Shown here one piece after another: positions 43,612-52,026 of a DNA stretch of 54,420 nucleotides. Every line of letters begins with the position of its first letter. Within the stretch, counting starts at the first letter, position 1. The notes under the pieces were generated by a model. That model saw nothing but the letters and a program-made list of their open reading frames with translations. It was not told the DNA's origin and searched no databases. This stretch comes from an uncultured Corynebacterium sp. (GTDB lineage Bacteria; Actinomycetota; Actinomycetes; Mycobacteriales; Mycobacteriaceae), in contig CAMIFC010000012.1 in NCBI GenBank assembly GCA_946220775.1, positions 1 to 54,420 of the forward strand. The letters run 5' to 3'. Both the position numbers and the translations under genes were made by a program.

Positions 43612-45087
43612 GTGAGCCCGATTCCAAAGATTCCCCAGCCAACCCCGACACTGCGTTTTGGTGATGCCATTGAAGGCACGGAAGTCATCGATGCGGATAT
43701 TGAATATCCCAGTGATCGCCAGGGTGGCGTCCAACTGAATGAAAAAGGACGCTGGATCGTGCCGATTTCGGGCACGCCGACGAAGGTCAACGACCTGAAT
43801 GACGGGGCGGAATTCAGCGACGATGGGTTCCGCGGGGCAGGGGCTCACCTCGTGCGCCGGATGAACAAGCTCGTTGAGGGCAATCCGGTTCGTCGAAAGC
43901 GTCACATGATTCAGGTGACGTTGCCGGAAGGTGCGACGCCTGCTCAGGTGCGTTCGTTGGTCATCGGCATGGTCGTCGGTGGCCATCGTTTCGTCACCTC
44001 AAATCGACGCCAGCCGGCGACAGTTCGAGATATCAACATCGTCCCGACACTCCCCGCAGGTGCTGAGGGCCAGGCACAACGGGACAAACTGGCGAAAGCC
44101 GTCGAAGATGGTCGCCGACTCGGCGAGGCAACCAGCCTGTCGCGGGATCTATCGAATGCCCCGGCCAACGTGAAGAGCCCGGAATGGTTCGCGCGCCGCG
44201 CTCGCAAGGCCGTCGCCGGTATCCCCGGCGTGAAGGTTCGCGTTCGGGACGTCAACTGGCTGCGGGATAAGAAATTCGGTGGCATTCTTGCGGTTGGCGA
44301 AGGTTCCTCGAGGCTGCCGTACCTGGTGGAGTTGGTGTGGGACCCAGAACGCGTGGAACAGCGGCGACTGCGCAGCACCATCGCGCTGGTGGGTAAGGGC
44401 ATCACATTCGATACCGGCGGGATCAGCATCAAGCCGAGCGCCGGAATGGACCTGATGCGAACCGACATGACCGGTGGGGCGTCGGTCATCGCCGCATTCC
44501 GAGCACTTGCCCAGATGCAGGTGCCTCGAAAAGTCATGGCGGTGATCCCCATGGCCGAAAACATGGTCTCTGGCTCGGCCTACCGTCCGGGCGATGTGGT
44601 GGAACACTACGGCGGCATCACCTCCGAAGTGTCGAATACTGATGCGGAAGGTCGCATGGTGCTCGCCGATGCGGTGAGCTACGTGGCGAAGAAGCACCGC
44701 CCACGGGCGATCGTGACGATCGCAACCCTCACCGGTGCCGCGAAGCTGGCATTGGGGCTGCGCACAGGTGCAGTGTTCTCCAGCAAGTGGTCAGCGGGTG
44801 TGAAGCTTGCGCGCCGGGGCGCTGTGGTCGGCGAACAGTGGTGGCCACTGCCACAGCCGAAGTACCTCGAAGCGGAAGTTGACTCCAAGATCGCGGATGT
44901 GCGCCAGGCACCGCGTGGGCCAGGGGCTAGCACTGCGGCGATGTTCTTGCGTCGATTCACCCGTGGAGTGGAACTGATTCACCTGGACATCGCGGGTCCG
45001 GGACGCGCCGACCACACTTATTCGGAGGTAACCCCGGTGGGAACGGGGTTCGGTGCACGCACACTTGTACAGTGGATAGCCAAATAG
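43612..45087 (+). CDS. Leucyl aminopeptidase (M17)
   Basis: 491 residues, GTG start after TAAGGAG. The C-terminal catalytic domain has VGKGITFDTGGISIK (metal Lys/Asp), RTDMTGGA, and the hallmark NTDAEGRMVL. The C-terminal metal-site loop ends in LDIAGPG. A hexameric cytoplasmic peptidase with two metal ions that trims N-terminal residues, also in glutathione- or mycothiol-conjugate turnover. Confidence 0.93.
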   Translation: MSPIPKIPQPTPTLRFGDAIEGTEVIDADIEYPSDRQGGVQLNEKGRWIVPISGTPTKVNDLNDGAEFSDDGFRGAGAHLVRRMNKLVEGNPVRRKRHMIQVTLPEGATPAQVRSLVIGMVVGGHRFVTSNRRQPATVRDINIVPTLPAGAEGQAQRDKLAKAVEDGRRLGEATSLSRDLSNAPANVKSPEWFARRARKAVAGIPGVKVRVRDVNWLRDKKFGGILAVGEGSSRLPYLVELVWDPERVEQRRLRSTIALVGKGITFDTGGISIKPSAGMDLMRTDMTGGASVIAAFRALAQMQVPRKVMAVIPMAENMVSGSAYRPGDVVEHYGGITSEVSNTDAEGRMVLADAVSYVAKKHRPRAIVTIATLTGAAKLALGLRTGAVFSSKWSAGVKLARRGAVVGEQWWPLPQPKYLEAEVDSKIADVRQAPRGPGASTAAMFLRRFTRGVELIHLDIAGPGRADHTYSEVTPVGTGFGARTLVQWIAK

Positions 45088-45154
45088 TTTCATTAACTCG
45101 TTACTTCGTGTGCTCGGGGCCACGAGTGACGTTCAACAGGAGGACCGACCAACC

Positions 45155-46027
45155 GTGCTCTCAGACGTAATCGATCTACTCGCGGATCCAGTAGACGGCA
45201 CCGCTTTGACCGCGGGGGATAGCCATTGGCGCACGCTCGTGTCTGAATCTGGGCACAGCTACGATATTGCCCGCCAAGGTTACGTGACCCTCGCGGGCGG
45301 ATCTGGGCTGCGCTATTCCGGCGATGATGCCTCCATGATTAACGCTCGCGAGACCTTCCTTTCCGGTGGCCATTTCGCCCCGTTTGTGGAGGCCATCACG
45401 GGCAAGGTTGAGGACGTCTTGGACGATGCGGATGTTTCGCCGAGCGATCATCCGGGCATCGTGGAAATCGGCGCCGGCACCGGTTACTACCTTGCCCATA
45501 CGCTGGACACGATTGAAAACTCTCGCGGGGTGGGGCTCGACGTCTCTACCGCAGCTGTCAAACGCCTTGCGCAGGCGCACCCGAAGATCGGCGCGGTGGT
45601 GGCTGACGCGTGGTCCCGCCTGCCACTGATGGATAACTCTGTGGACGCGATCATGGTGATTTTCGCGCCGCGAAATGCTGCGGAGTTCGCCCGTGTGCTG
45701 AAGCCAGGCGGGGAGGTGGTGGTCCTTACCGCCGATGCTGGCCACTTGCAGGAGCTTCGAGATCCGTTGGGGATCATCGATGTGGAGCAGGGGAAGGTTG
45801 AGCGCATGATTGACCAGGCGTCTGGCCACCTGACTCCCGTTGGGGATTCCGAGACGGTGGAATTCACCATGAAACTGGATCAGAAGTCTATTGCTGCCCA
45901 GATTGGGATGAGCCCGTCGGCGCGTCACATTCATGCTGATGTGCTGGCACAGCGGATCGAGACGCTTCCGGAGTACATGGATGTCACGGCGCGGGCTAAG
46001 ATCACGCGCTTGGCGCGGGCGAATTAG
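45155..46027 (+). CDS. RlmA-like 23S rRNA guanine N1-methyltransferase, no zinc finger
   Basis: 290 residues, GTG start after AGGAGG. SAM motif I is VEIGAGTGYYL, followed by GLDVS and VIFAPRNAAEFARVLKPGG. The layout (N-terminal small module with SGHSYDIARQGYVTLA, then a Rossmann methyltransferase) is that of RlmA (G745/G748). Classical RlmA has four zinc Cys at the N-terminus; none are present here. It would modify hairpin 35 of 23S rRNA, near the macrolide tunnel. Confidence 0.8.
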   Translation: MLSDVIDLLADPVDGTALTAGDSHWRTLVSESGHSYDIARQGYVTLAGGSGLRYSGDDASMINARETFLSGGHFAPFVEAITGKVEDVLDDADVSPSDHPGIVEIGAGTGYYLAHTLDTIENSRGVGLDVSTAAVKRLAQAHPKIGAVVADAWSRLPLMDNSVDAIMVIFAPRNAAEFARVLKPGGEVVVLTADAGHLQELRDPLGIIDVEQGKVERMIDQASGHLTPVGDSETVEFTMKLDQKSIAAQIGMSPSARHIHADVLAQRIETLPEYMDVTARAKITRLARAN

Positions 46028-46046
46028 AACCCGCCCTGGGGGAGGG

Positions 46047-46072
46047 ACTAGCTCCCGTGGGGGCTAGTTAAA
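46047..46072. terminator. Convergent terminator between RlmA-like and GH32-like genes
   Basis: 10-bp stem with one G-U pair (46047-46056 with 46059-46068), 2-nt loop; it overlaps the stop of the minus-strand gene and is flanked by T/A on both sides. Confidence 0.5.
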
Positions 46073-47660
46073 TATCGAGAAGATCGTCGATCATGCCTTC
46101 GGCGATATCTCGATCGGCCTGGGCAGAATCTGCGATGAGCTGCTCTTGGGATTCCGCAGTGTTCAGTCCCGCATGCTCGCGCTGCAGCTGCTGGCCTTGG
46201 GTGACCATCGCCATCTTCACTTCTGCGCCACCGGTGGCGGTGACTTGGATTTCCCTCACCGGCTGGCGCGCAGAAATGCTGCTGGTCAGCGTGGTAGCTC
46301 CGCCATCAGCGAAGACCTCGCACAAAGGGCCGTCAACGAAGACCGTCAACGTGTCGGAGTCCGCGTCGGCCAGCGGGGCGGTGCGGGTATCACCATCACG
46401 GGTGACCGAGACCTCGTTGCGGGTGTAGCGAACCTCAAGCAGTTCTGTGTCTTCCCGGTTGCGCACGCTCAGCTTCACTTCGCCTTGGTCGGCATCAAGC
46501 TGTCCGGTCCAGATCAAACCGTAGTCAGAGAACGAATGCACAGCTTGCGGGGCGCCAACGATATCTTGGTAGAGCGTGCCGCCGTGAAGTGTGAGCACGC
46601 GTGGCGTCGACAGGCAGTTGGCCCAGTCAGCGTCGGAATCCTGGTCTGGGTGCGCGCCCACGAGGCCGAAGAGCACGGTGGAATCGCCGTGAACCATGCG
46701 GGGGCGTGTGAGGTCATGTCCGTAATCCAGGGGCCGGAATTCGGTGGTCGCGGTGAACTCCGTGCCGTTCAAGTGGCCGACGATATAGCCTGTGACCTCG
46801 CCAGTCGTGGAGTTCCACTGACCATCGGCAGGGTAAGTGACGAAGAGGACGTGGTATTCCTTGTCGTCCTCGGTGTCGGTCATGCGTGCGAGCCGTGGGG
46901 CAAACGGCCTGTTGCCAGGCAGCGGGGTGGCCGAGTTGATGGTCAGCGCGCCTTTGGCGTGCCAGTGCTGCCGGTCGGTGGATGTCAGAAGAACAATTTC
47001 GGCGTCTTCGTCATTGACCAGGTTCAGCGCCATCATTACCCAGTCATCGCTGGAAGTAATCACGCTTGGGGTGACGAGATCAGCGATCGGATGGTCGGAA
47101 TCATCAATATCTATGGGACCTAAGCGTTTAACGTTGGGATCGACGACCTTCGGATCATCCGAGATCTCAATCATCGACGCGAGGTCTTTGATCAGCGCGC
47201 GTTGGATCTGGAACGAGCGCTCGCCGCGCTCACCGTGCGGAATGTGGCTACCCAGCAGGGCATAGCGCTGTTCAGCGTCCGTCACCTCTGCGCCCTTGCG
47301 GGCGGAACTAGTGACAAATATTAATTCGACGTGTTCTGGCTCGTCGTCGGTTTCCGGCAGGGTCAGTGCCGACCCCGCAAGGACGTCAATCTCATCGCCT
47401 TCCGGGCGCAAGACGTCGTCGTTAACGTCCCAATCATAAGGAATATGTGAGGCCGTGACGTGAGCCCACCGAGAGCCGTTAGTGGCCTTCGTCCGGAATT
47501 GGTGGAAAACGTGGATTGCCCCGTCCGCGAATGCGGCGCCAGAGGCCGCTTCGAGGACACCCCGCTCTGCGGTGATGTGAAGCTCGGGTGCTTGCCTGAA
47601 GAGTTGGTCTTGAGCTTCATAAACGGTCTGCTTCGAGGGGGTTTCGGAACTATGTGACAT
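46068..47660 (-). CDS. GH32-like protein without catalytic residues
   Basis: 530 residues with five-bladed propeller plus C-terminal beta-sandwich layout of GH32 (invertase/levanase). Residual family motifs: FADGAIHVFHQF after the first strand, LDYGHDL, and WANCLSTPRVLTL. The nucleophile motif NDPNG is replaced by EAASG, the RDP motif by TRP, and no ECP motif with the acid/base Glu is found. So the fold is kept but hydrolysis of fructosides is unlikely. No signal peptide. Convergent with the RlmA-like gene and upstream of the O-methyltransferase gene on the same strand. Confidence 0.75.
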   Translation of the reverse strand: MSHSSETPSKQTVYEAQDQLFRQAPELHITAERGVLEAASGAAFADGAIHVFHQFRTKATNGSRWAHVTASHIPYDWDVNDDVLRPEGDEIDVLAGSALTLPETDDEPEHVELIFVTSSARKGAEVTDAEQRYALLGSHIPHGERGERSFQIQRALIKDLASMIEISDDPKVVDPNVKRLGPIDIDDSDHPIADLVTPSVITSSDDWVMMALNLVNDEDAEIVLLTSTDRQHWHAKGALTINSATPLPGNRPFAPRLARMTDTEDDKEYHVLFVTYPADGQWNSTTGEVTGYIVGHLNGTEFTATTEFRPLDYGHDLTRPRMVHGDSTVLFGLVGAHPDQDSDADWANCLSTPRVLTLHGGTLYQDIVGAPQAVHSFSDYGLIWTGQLDADQGEVKLSVRNREDTELLEVRYTRNEVSVTRDGDTRTAPLADADSDTLTVFVDGPLCEVFADGGATTLTSSISARQPVREIQVTATGGAEVKMAMVTQGQQLQREHAGLNTAESQEQLIADSAQADRDIAEGMIDDLLDI

Positions 47661-47683
47661 GCCCCCGTTTATACCAGCGTCTT

Positions 47684-48394
47684 CTAATGCTTGGTGATGA
47701 TTGTGGAGCCGGCTCCCAACGGCAGTCGCGCAACGGTGACATTTTCCATTTCGGAGATCGCGGCGTCCGCCTCTCGCGCGAGGAGCGTGCGGCGGTCAGT
47801 GCATTCCTCGTCTCCGATCGTGCCGTCAAGCAGCGTATCCAGAATAATTAGGACGCCACCCGGTCGCAGCGTTGGCAGCGTAGCCTTAGCTGTCGCCGCA
47901 ATGTCTTCCACCGCGCACTCGGCAACCGCGATGTCGTAGCTATTCGATGCCAGGCGACTGATGACATCTAGCGGATGGCTAGGCAGGAAACGGTAAGCAT
48001 TATTTGGCACCCCAGCGGCCTTAAAAGCGGTTTTGGCTAGCTGCTGGTGCTGGATCTCTGGCTCAATGCACGTCAGGTGCGCTGCAGCAACAGCGGAGGC
48101 GGGGGATGCCGCGCTGGCCTTTTGGAATCCGCGGAAGAGATGCACACCCAATACGCCGCAGGCCGGGGACATCACGATACCGGTGGGGGTGTGTCCCGCG
48201 AGTGCAGATCCGCCCATCGATTGGGCCGCGACAAATCTAAGGAATTCGCCAGTCATGGCGTCCGGAATTAAGAGGCCGAATTCCTCTGCGGCCTCGGTGG
48301 CTACGTCGAGCGCAGGATCCTCAGGGGCTGCGGCTGCGACGTAAGACTGGATGGCACTAAAACTGGATGCGGAGGGAGATGTAGCAGAATTCAC
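47684..48394 (-). CDS. SAM-dependent O-methyltransferase
   Basis: 236 residues. The N-terminal helices (SYVAAAAPEDPALDVATEAAEEFG) and the order of strands match class I O-methyltransferases of the caffeoyl-CoA type; the usual glycine-rich loop is degenerate (MSPACGVLGVHLFRGF), IEPEIQHQQLA is motif II, and LRPGGVLIILDTLLDG is motif III. GTG start at 48394 with AAGGTG. An O-methyltransferase divergent from sigE is also known in C. glutamicum and mycobacteria. Confidence 0.82.
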   Translation of the reverse strand: MNSATSPSASSFSAIQSYVAAAAPEDPALDVATEAAEEFGLLIPDAMTGEFLRFVAAQSMGGSALAGHTPTGIVMSPACGVLGVHLFRGFQKASAASPASAVAAAHLTCIEPEIQHQQLAKTAFKAAGVPNNAYRFLPSHPLDVISRLASNSYDIAVAECAVEDIAATAKATLPTLRPGGVLIILDTLLDGTIGDEECTDRRTLLAREADAAISEMENVTVARLPLGAGSTIITKH

Positions 48395-48570
48395 GATTAT
48401 GCACCTTAGGTGATAACCGAATGAAAATGGACTTGACATGCCAAGGAGCACAGTTAAGCCACGGAAATTGAAAGAGTTGTTAACAGTTGGGGCAGTTGAG
48501 GTTTGGGGCTCCCTGCGTTAGACACGCAATATCACAGTGGATTGTCAGGTGTAGAGCATGAGGGTGGGAG

Positions 48571-48590
48571 GATCATCGGCGATAATGATC
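48571..48590 (+). promoter_or_regulatory. Hairpin between ribosome site and start of sigE
   Basis: GATCAT (48571-48576) pairs with ATGATC (48585-48590). The only good ribosome site, GGGAGG (48566-48571), is 23 nt from the ATG at 48595; folding this hairpin would shorten the distance to a workable one. Confidence 0.4.
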
Positions 48591-48594
48591 ATCC

Positions 48595-49176
48595 ATGAGC
48601 ACGGCTGCAGAAAAGGCTTCGGCAAAGTTCGATCGCGGGGAAAGCGACATGCCAGATTGGTCCCAGTTGGTGGAAGATCATGCTGATCAGGTTTACCGAC
48701 TGGCCTACCGCCTCGCCGGTAATCAGCAGGACGCAGAAGACCTCACTCAGGAAACCTTCATGAGGGTATTCCGTAGCCTCAAGAGCTACCGCCCAGGGAC
48801 CTTCGATGGGTGGTTGCATCGCATCACCACCAACTTGTTCTTGGACATGGTTCGCCACCGGTCAGTGATCCGCTGGGAGGCCCTGGAGGAATACCCGAGC
48901 TACACGGAACCAGCGAAGTCCACTGAACCGGAGCCAGAACAGGCCTTTGAGCTCAACAACTTGGACCCCGCTCTGGAGCGCGCGTTGGGGGAGCTGCAGC
49001 CCGAATACCGGGTCGCCGTGGTGCTCCGGGACGGGTTGGACATGAGCTACGACGAGATCGCGGAAACCCTAGGCATCAAGATGGGAACCGTTCGTTCCCG
49101 CATCCACCGGGCGCGAGCACAACTTAAGGGAAGCTTGAGCCGGTCTGAGGGAGAACTCCGTTACCTTCACGCCTAG
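48595..49176 (+). CDS. sigE: ECF sigma factor SigE
   Basis: 193 residues. Region 2 (VYRLAYRLAGNQQDAEDLTQETFMRVF, split over helices) and region 4 (LERALGELQPEYRVAVVLRD, YDEIAETLGIKMGTVRSRIHRAR) are complete. SigE controls the envelope-stress response. The start at 48595 retains an N-terminal extension like that of C. glutamicum; Met19 (48649) with GGGGAAA ahead is an alternative. Followed by its anti-sigma gene ten bases later. Confidence 0.93.
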   Translation: MSTAAEKASAKFDRGESDMPDWSQLVEDHADQVYRLAYRLAGNQQDAEDLTQETFMRVFRSLKSYRPGTFDGWLHRITTNLFLDMVRHRSVIRWEALEEYPSYTEPAKSTEPEPEQAFELNNLDPALERALGELQPEYRVAVVLRDGLDMSYDEIAETLGIKMGTVRSRIHRARAQLKGSLSRSEGELRYLHA

Positions 49177-49186
49177 AGTGGAAGCC

Positions 49187-49648
49187 ATGACGATCGAACA
49201 CTTGGGTCCGGAGGCCGTGGCGGCGCTCGTAGATGGTGAGCTCACCCCACGTGCCGCCGCACAGGCGCGCCAGCACCTCTCCGAGTGTCCGCAGTGCCGG
49301 GAGGAAGTGGGAAATCAGTACGCCGTTGCCCAGCACATGCGCGATGGTCTCGCCGTGGCGCCAGGGAACGCCCAGTGCCCAAGCGCGCCCGTCGATCTTC
49401 GAGCGAAGCTGGCGAGCATCCCCGAACGGATGATGCCGCAGGCCCAAGAGCCAGTAGAACGCGAGCATGACGCGTCGGCGGGGGAGGACGTTCACGGGGT
49501 GGCGTCCGGAAAAATGGAAAAGGGGGTCTCACCGCTGCCGTCGAAATACTTTGGTATCGACGGACGACGATTCCCACGCACGCTGGCGGACCACGTGGGG
49601 CTTGTGCTGCAAAAAATCCGAACACTGCGTCGGCCAAGGGTGCGCTAA
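49187..49648 (+). CDS. cseE: Zinc-type anti-sigma factor for SigE
   Basis: 153 residues. The ZAS motif H-x3-C-x2-C is seen in QHLSECPQC near residues 29-37, preceded by a helix (VAALVDGELTPRAAAQAR). The rest is a linker plus a basic C-terminus with no membrane helix, so it is a soluble anti-sigma factor of the RseA/CseE type that binds SigE and reads redox or surface stress through zinc. Start at ATG 49187; a GTG nine bases upstream is possible. Confidence 0.88.
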   Translation: MTIEHLGPEAVAALVDGELTPRAAAQARQHLSECPQCREEVGNQYAVAQHMRDGLAVAPGNAQCPSAPVDLRAKLASIPERMMPQAQEPVEREHDASAGEDVHGVASGKMEKGVSPLPSKYFGIDGRRFPRTLADHVGLVLQKIRTLRRPRVR

Positions 49649-49657
49649 GGTATATTC

Positions 49658-50191
49658 GTGTTTTCGCAAATTGGTTGGCTTGAAATCCTGGTGCTGTTGG
49701 TCATCGGGCTGATTGTTATCGGCCCAGAACGGCTGCCGGGAATGATTAAGGACGTGCGGGCGGTGATCCTGGCGTTTCGCAACCTCGTGGCTGATGCTCG
49801 TAAGCAACTGGACCAAGACCTGGGGCCGGAATTTGATCAGATCCGCAAGCCACTGCGGGATCTCGATAGTGTGCGCCAAATGGGGGCGAGGGGGCTCATC
49901 ACCAAGACGCTGTTTGATGACGACGATACGTTCCTCACCAACCTGGGGAAGTCGGGTCAGGAATTGAAGGACTCTGTCAAGTCGGTGACTGATGCCGCGT
50001 CGGGGAAATCTGCGGCGGAAGCCCCCACCGTGGAGGTTCCGCAACAGGCGGATGCGGGGGAATCACGGCAGCCGGAAACGCGTCAGCCGGAAGCGCAATC
50101 CACAAAAGCTACCAATAAGGCTTCGAATGAAGGCGCCAATGATTCTGAGCCGGCCGCTCCCAAGGGCAATCCCTGGGAGGACGTGCTCTAG
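49658..50191 (+). CDS. tatB: Twin-arginine translocase subunit TatB
   Basis: 177 residues, GTG start ten bases after the anti-sigma gene. One N-terminal membrane helix (IGWLEILVLLVIGLIVIGPERLP; the Glu and the GPERLP hinge are typical), an amphipathic helix and a disordered tail rich in Gln and Glu. With TatA and TatC it receives folded proteins carrying RR signal peptides. The position after sigE and its anti-sigma factor is conserved. Confidence 0.94.
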   Translation: MFSQIGWLEILVLLVIGLIVIGPERLPGMIKDVRAVILAFRNLVADARKQLDQDLGPEFDQIRKPLRDLDSVRQMGARGLITKTLFDDDDTFLTNLGKSGQELKDSVKSVTDAASGKSAAEAPTVEVPQQADAGESRQPETRQPEAQSTKATNKASNEGANDSEPAAPKGNPWEDVL

Positions 50192-50230
50192 CCTGCCGGC
50201 GCGCGGAGGGGGATCCGCGACCGGGGCTCA

Positions 50231-51361
50231 TTACTTGCGGGTAACTCCCAAGCCCAGTGATTTGCCCGCCAGGGAGGAACGGCGCAGCGCCAGGTGATCC
50301 GCAATCCCCCCGAATGCGATCGCGGCCTGCGAGGTCGGCTCGGATAGCGCGATTGGATTGCCGAGGTCCCCGCCGATCCGCAGGTTCGGATCCAGCGGAA
50401 TCTGCCCCAGCAGCGGAATCTCGGAACCAGAAATCTTGGACAGCCGATCGGCAACGAGTTGACCGCCACCGGAGCCGAAGATCTCATTCTTCGAACCGTC
50501 GGGCATCTCCATCCAGCTCATGTTCTCGATCACGCCGCCGATGCGCTGGCGGGTCTGCTGGGAAATCGAGCCTGCGCGCTCAGCGACCTCCGCAGCAGCT
50601 GCCTGCGGAGTCGTGACGATCAGCAGTTCCGCATTCGGAACCAGCTGCGCCACAGAGATCGCCACGTCACCAGTTCCCGGAGGAAGGTCGAGCAGCAGGA
50701 TGTCTAGGTCGCCCCAGAATACATCGCCGAGGAACTGCTGAATCGCACGGTGCAGCATCGGACCGCGCCACACGACCGGCGAGTTATCGCCCACGAAGTG
50801 GCCAATAGAAATCAGCTTCACGCCGTGCGCCTGCAGCGGCATAATCATCTCGTCGACCTGGTGGGGGCGGTCGGTGCTGCCCATCATGTGCGGAATGGAA
50901 TGGCCGTAAATATCAGCGTCAATCACGCCGACCTTGAGTCCTCGTCGCTGCAGGGACACCGCCAGGTTCACCGTGACGGAGGACTTACCTACGCCGCCCT
51001 TTCCGGACGCCACCGCGTACACACGTGTCGTCGAATCAGGCTCTGCGAAGGGGATCACAGGATCCGCAGCATCACCGCGAACCATCTTGCGGACTTCGCG
51101 GCGCTGCTCATCGCTCATCACATCGGTGGTGACGGTGACGTTGCTGACTCCGGGCACGCCGGCGGCTGCTTCGCGGGTCTTTTCTGTCAAATGGCTCTTC
51201 ATCGGGCAGCCAGCAATGGTCAGATAAATTTCGACGGCAACGTCGGAGCCATCAATATCGATGGACTTAACCATGCCAAGCTCGGTGATGGAGCGATTCA
51301 GCTCTGGATCCTCGACCTTGGACAGCGCGCTGCGAACATCAGATTCTTGAACTGTTGACAT
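50231..51361 (-). CDS. mrp: Mrp/ApbC iron-sulfur cluster carrier ATPase
   Basis: 376 residues. An N-terminal MIP18-like module (residues 1-95, with CPMKSHL) precedes a deviant Walker A, ASGKGGVGKSSVTVNLA, switch DADIYGHSIPHMMG and DLPPGTGD. It lacks the C-terminal CxxC found in enterobacterial ApbC, as usual in actinobacteria. It assembles or delivers Fe-S clusters in the cytoplasm. Confidence 0.93.
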   Translation of the reverse strand: MSTVQESDVRSALSKVEDPELNRSITELGMVKSIDIDGSDVAVEIYLTIAGCPMKSHLTEKTREAAAGVPGVSNVTVTTDVMSDEQRREVRKMVRGDAADPVIPFAEPDSTTRVYAVASGKGGVGKSSVTVNLAVSLQRRGLKVGVIDADIYGHSIPHMMGSTDRPHQVDEMIMPLQAHGVKLISIGHFVGDNSPVVWRGPMLHRAIQQFLGDVFWGDLDILLLDLPPGTGDVAISVAQLVPNAELLIVTTPQAAAAEVAERAGSISQQTRQRIGGVIENMSWMEMPDGSKNEIFGSGGGQLVADRLSKISGSEIPLLGQIPLDPNLRIGGDLGNPIALSEPTSQAAIAFGGIADHLALRRSSLAGKSLGLGVTRK

Positions 51362-51394
51362 CGCTACTTTCGCTTCGTGTTCATTGTGTTTACC

Positions 51395-51411
51395 TTGAAT
51401 GCTGCATTCAA
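51395..51411. promoter_or_regulatory. Palindrome upstream of mrp
   Basis: TTGAATG-CTG-CATTCAA, perfect 7-nt arms, 34 bp upstream of the mrp start. Two CTATAGAT blocks (near 51414 and 51430) follow. A candidate operator, for example for an Fe-S or stress regulator; identity unknown. Confidence 0.5.
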
Positions 51412-51483
51412 GCCTATAGATTCAACACTATAGATCGACCTGATTGAAGTGAAACAATCAGCTTAACGCGAAGAACCAGCTGG

Positions 51484-52026
51484 TTATTCGTGCTCCCTGG
51501 GTTCTGGGGAGGACGGATTGCGCCCACTGTGCCCCTGATCCTCGAGCTTGTCCTCGATGCGCAGCATCAATTCGTTCAGTTCTTCGAGTTCACGGCGCAG
51601 GTAGTCGCGCGTCACCGTCTCACCAACTGCAATTCGTACGCCAGCCAGTTCTCGCGCCAGGAATTCCGTATCCGCTTTGGTTTCCGCGGCTCGGCGGCGA
51701 TCCTCGTTCAGCGCCAGGCGGTCGCGATCGTCCTGGCGGTTTTGAGCAAGCAGAATGAGCGGTGCCGCGTAGGCAGCCTGAGTGGAGAATGCGAGATTCA
51801 GCAGGATGAAGGGGTAGGGGTCCCAGTTCCACCACATTCCGCCGACGTTCAGCAGAATCCAGATGATGACGATCACCGTCTGCCAAGCAAGATACTTTCC
51901 GGTGCCCAGAAATCGAGCGACTTTCTCAGCACCATGGCCAATGGCGTCCCCATCGAAATTGAAAGGGGAGCGGCGTACCCGACGCACGGGGGTGTCGAGC
52001 GACGCGGGTCGATAATTGTTAGGCAT
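51484..52026 (-). CDS. DUF1003 membrane protein
   Basis: 180 residues: two membrane helices around GKYLAWQTVIVIIWILLNV and WDPYPFILLNLAFSTQAAYAAPLILLAQNRQ, the DUF1003 signature, then a long charged C-terminal helix. Start MPNNY (52026) overlaps the stop of the upstream MgtE-like gene, so both are coupled. Function unknown; conserved with the MgtE-like gene in actinobacteria. Confidence 0.85.
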   Translation of the reverse strand: MPNNYRPASLDTPVRRVRRSPFNFDGDAIGHGAEKVARFLGTGKYLAWQTVIVIIWILLNVGGMWWNWDPYPFILLNLAFSTQAAYAAPLILLAQNRQDDRDRLALNEDRRRAAETKADTEFLARELAGVRIAVGETVTRDYLRRELEELNELMLRIEDKLEDQGHSGRNPSSPEPREHE

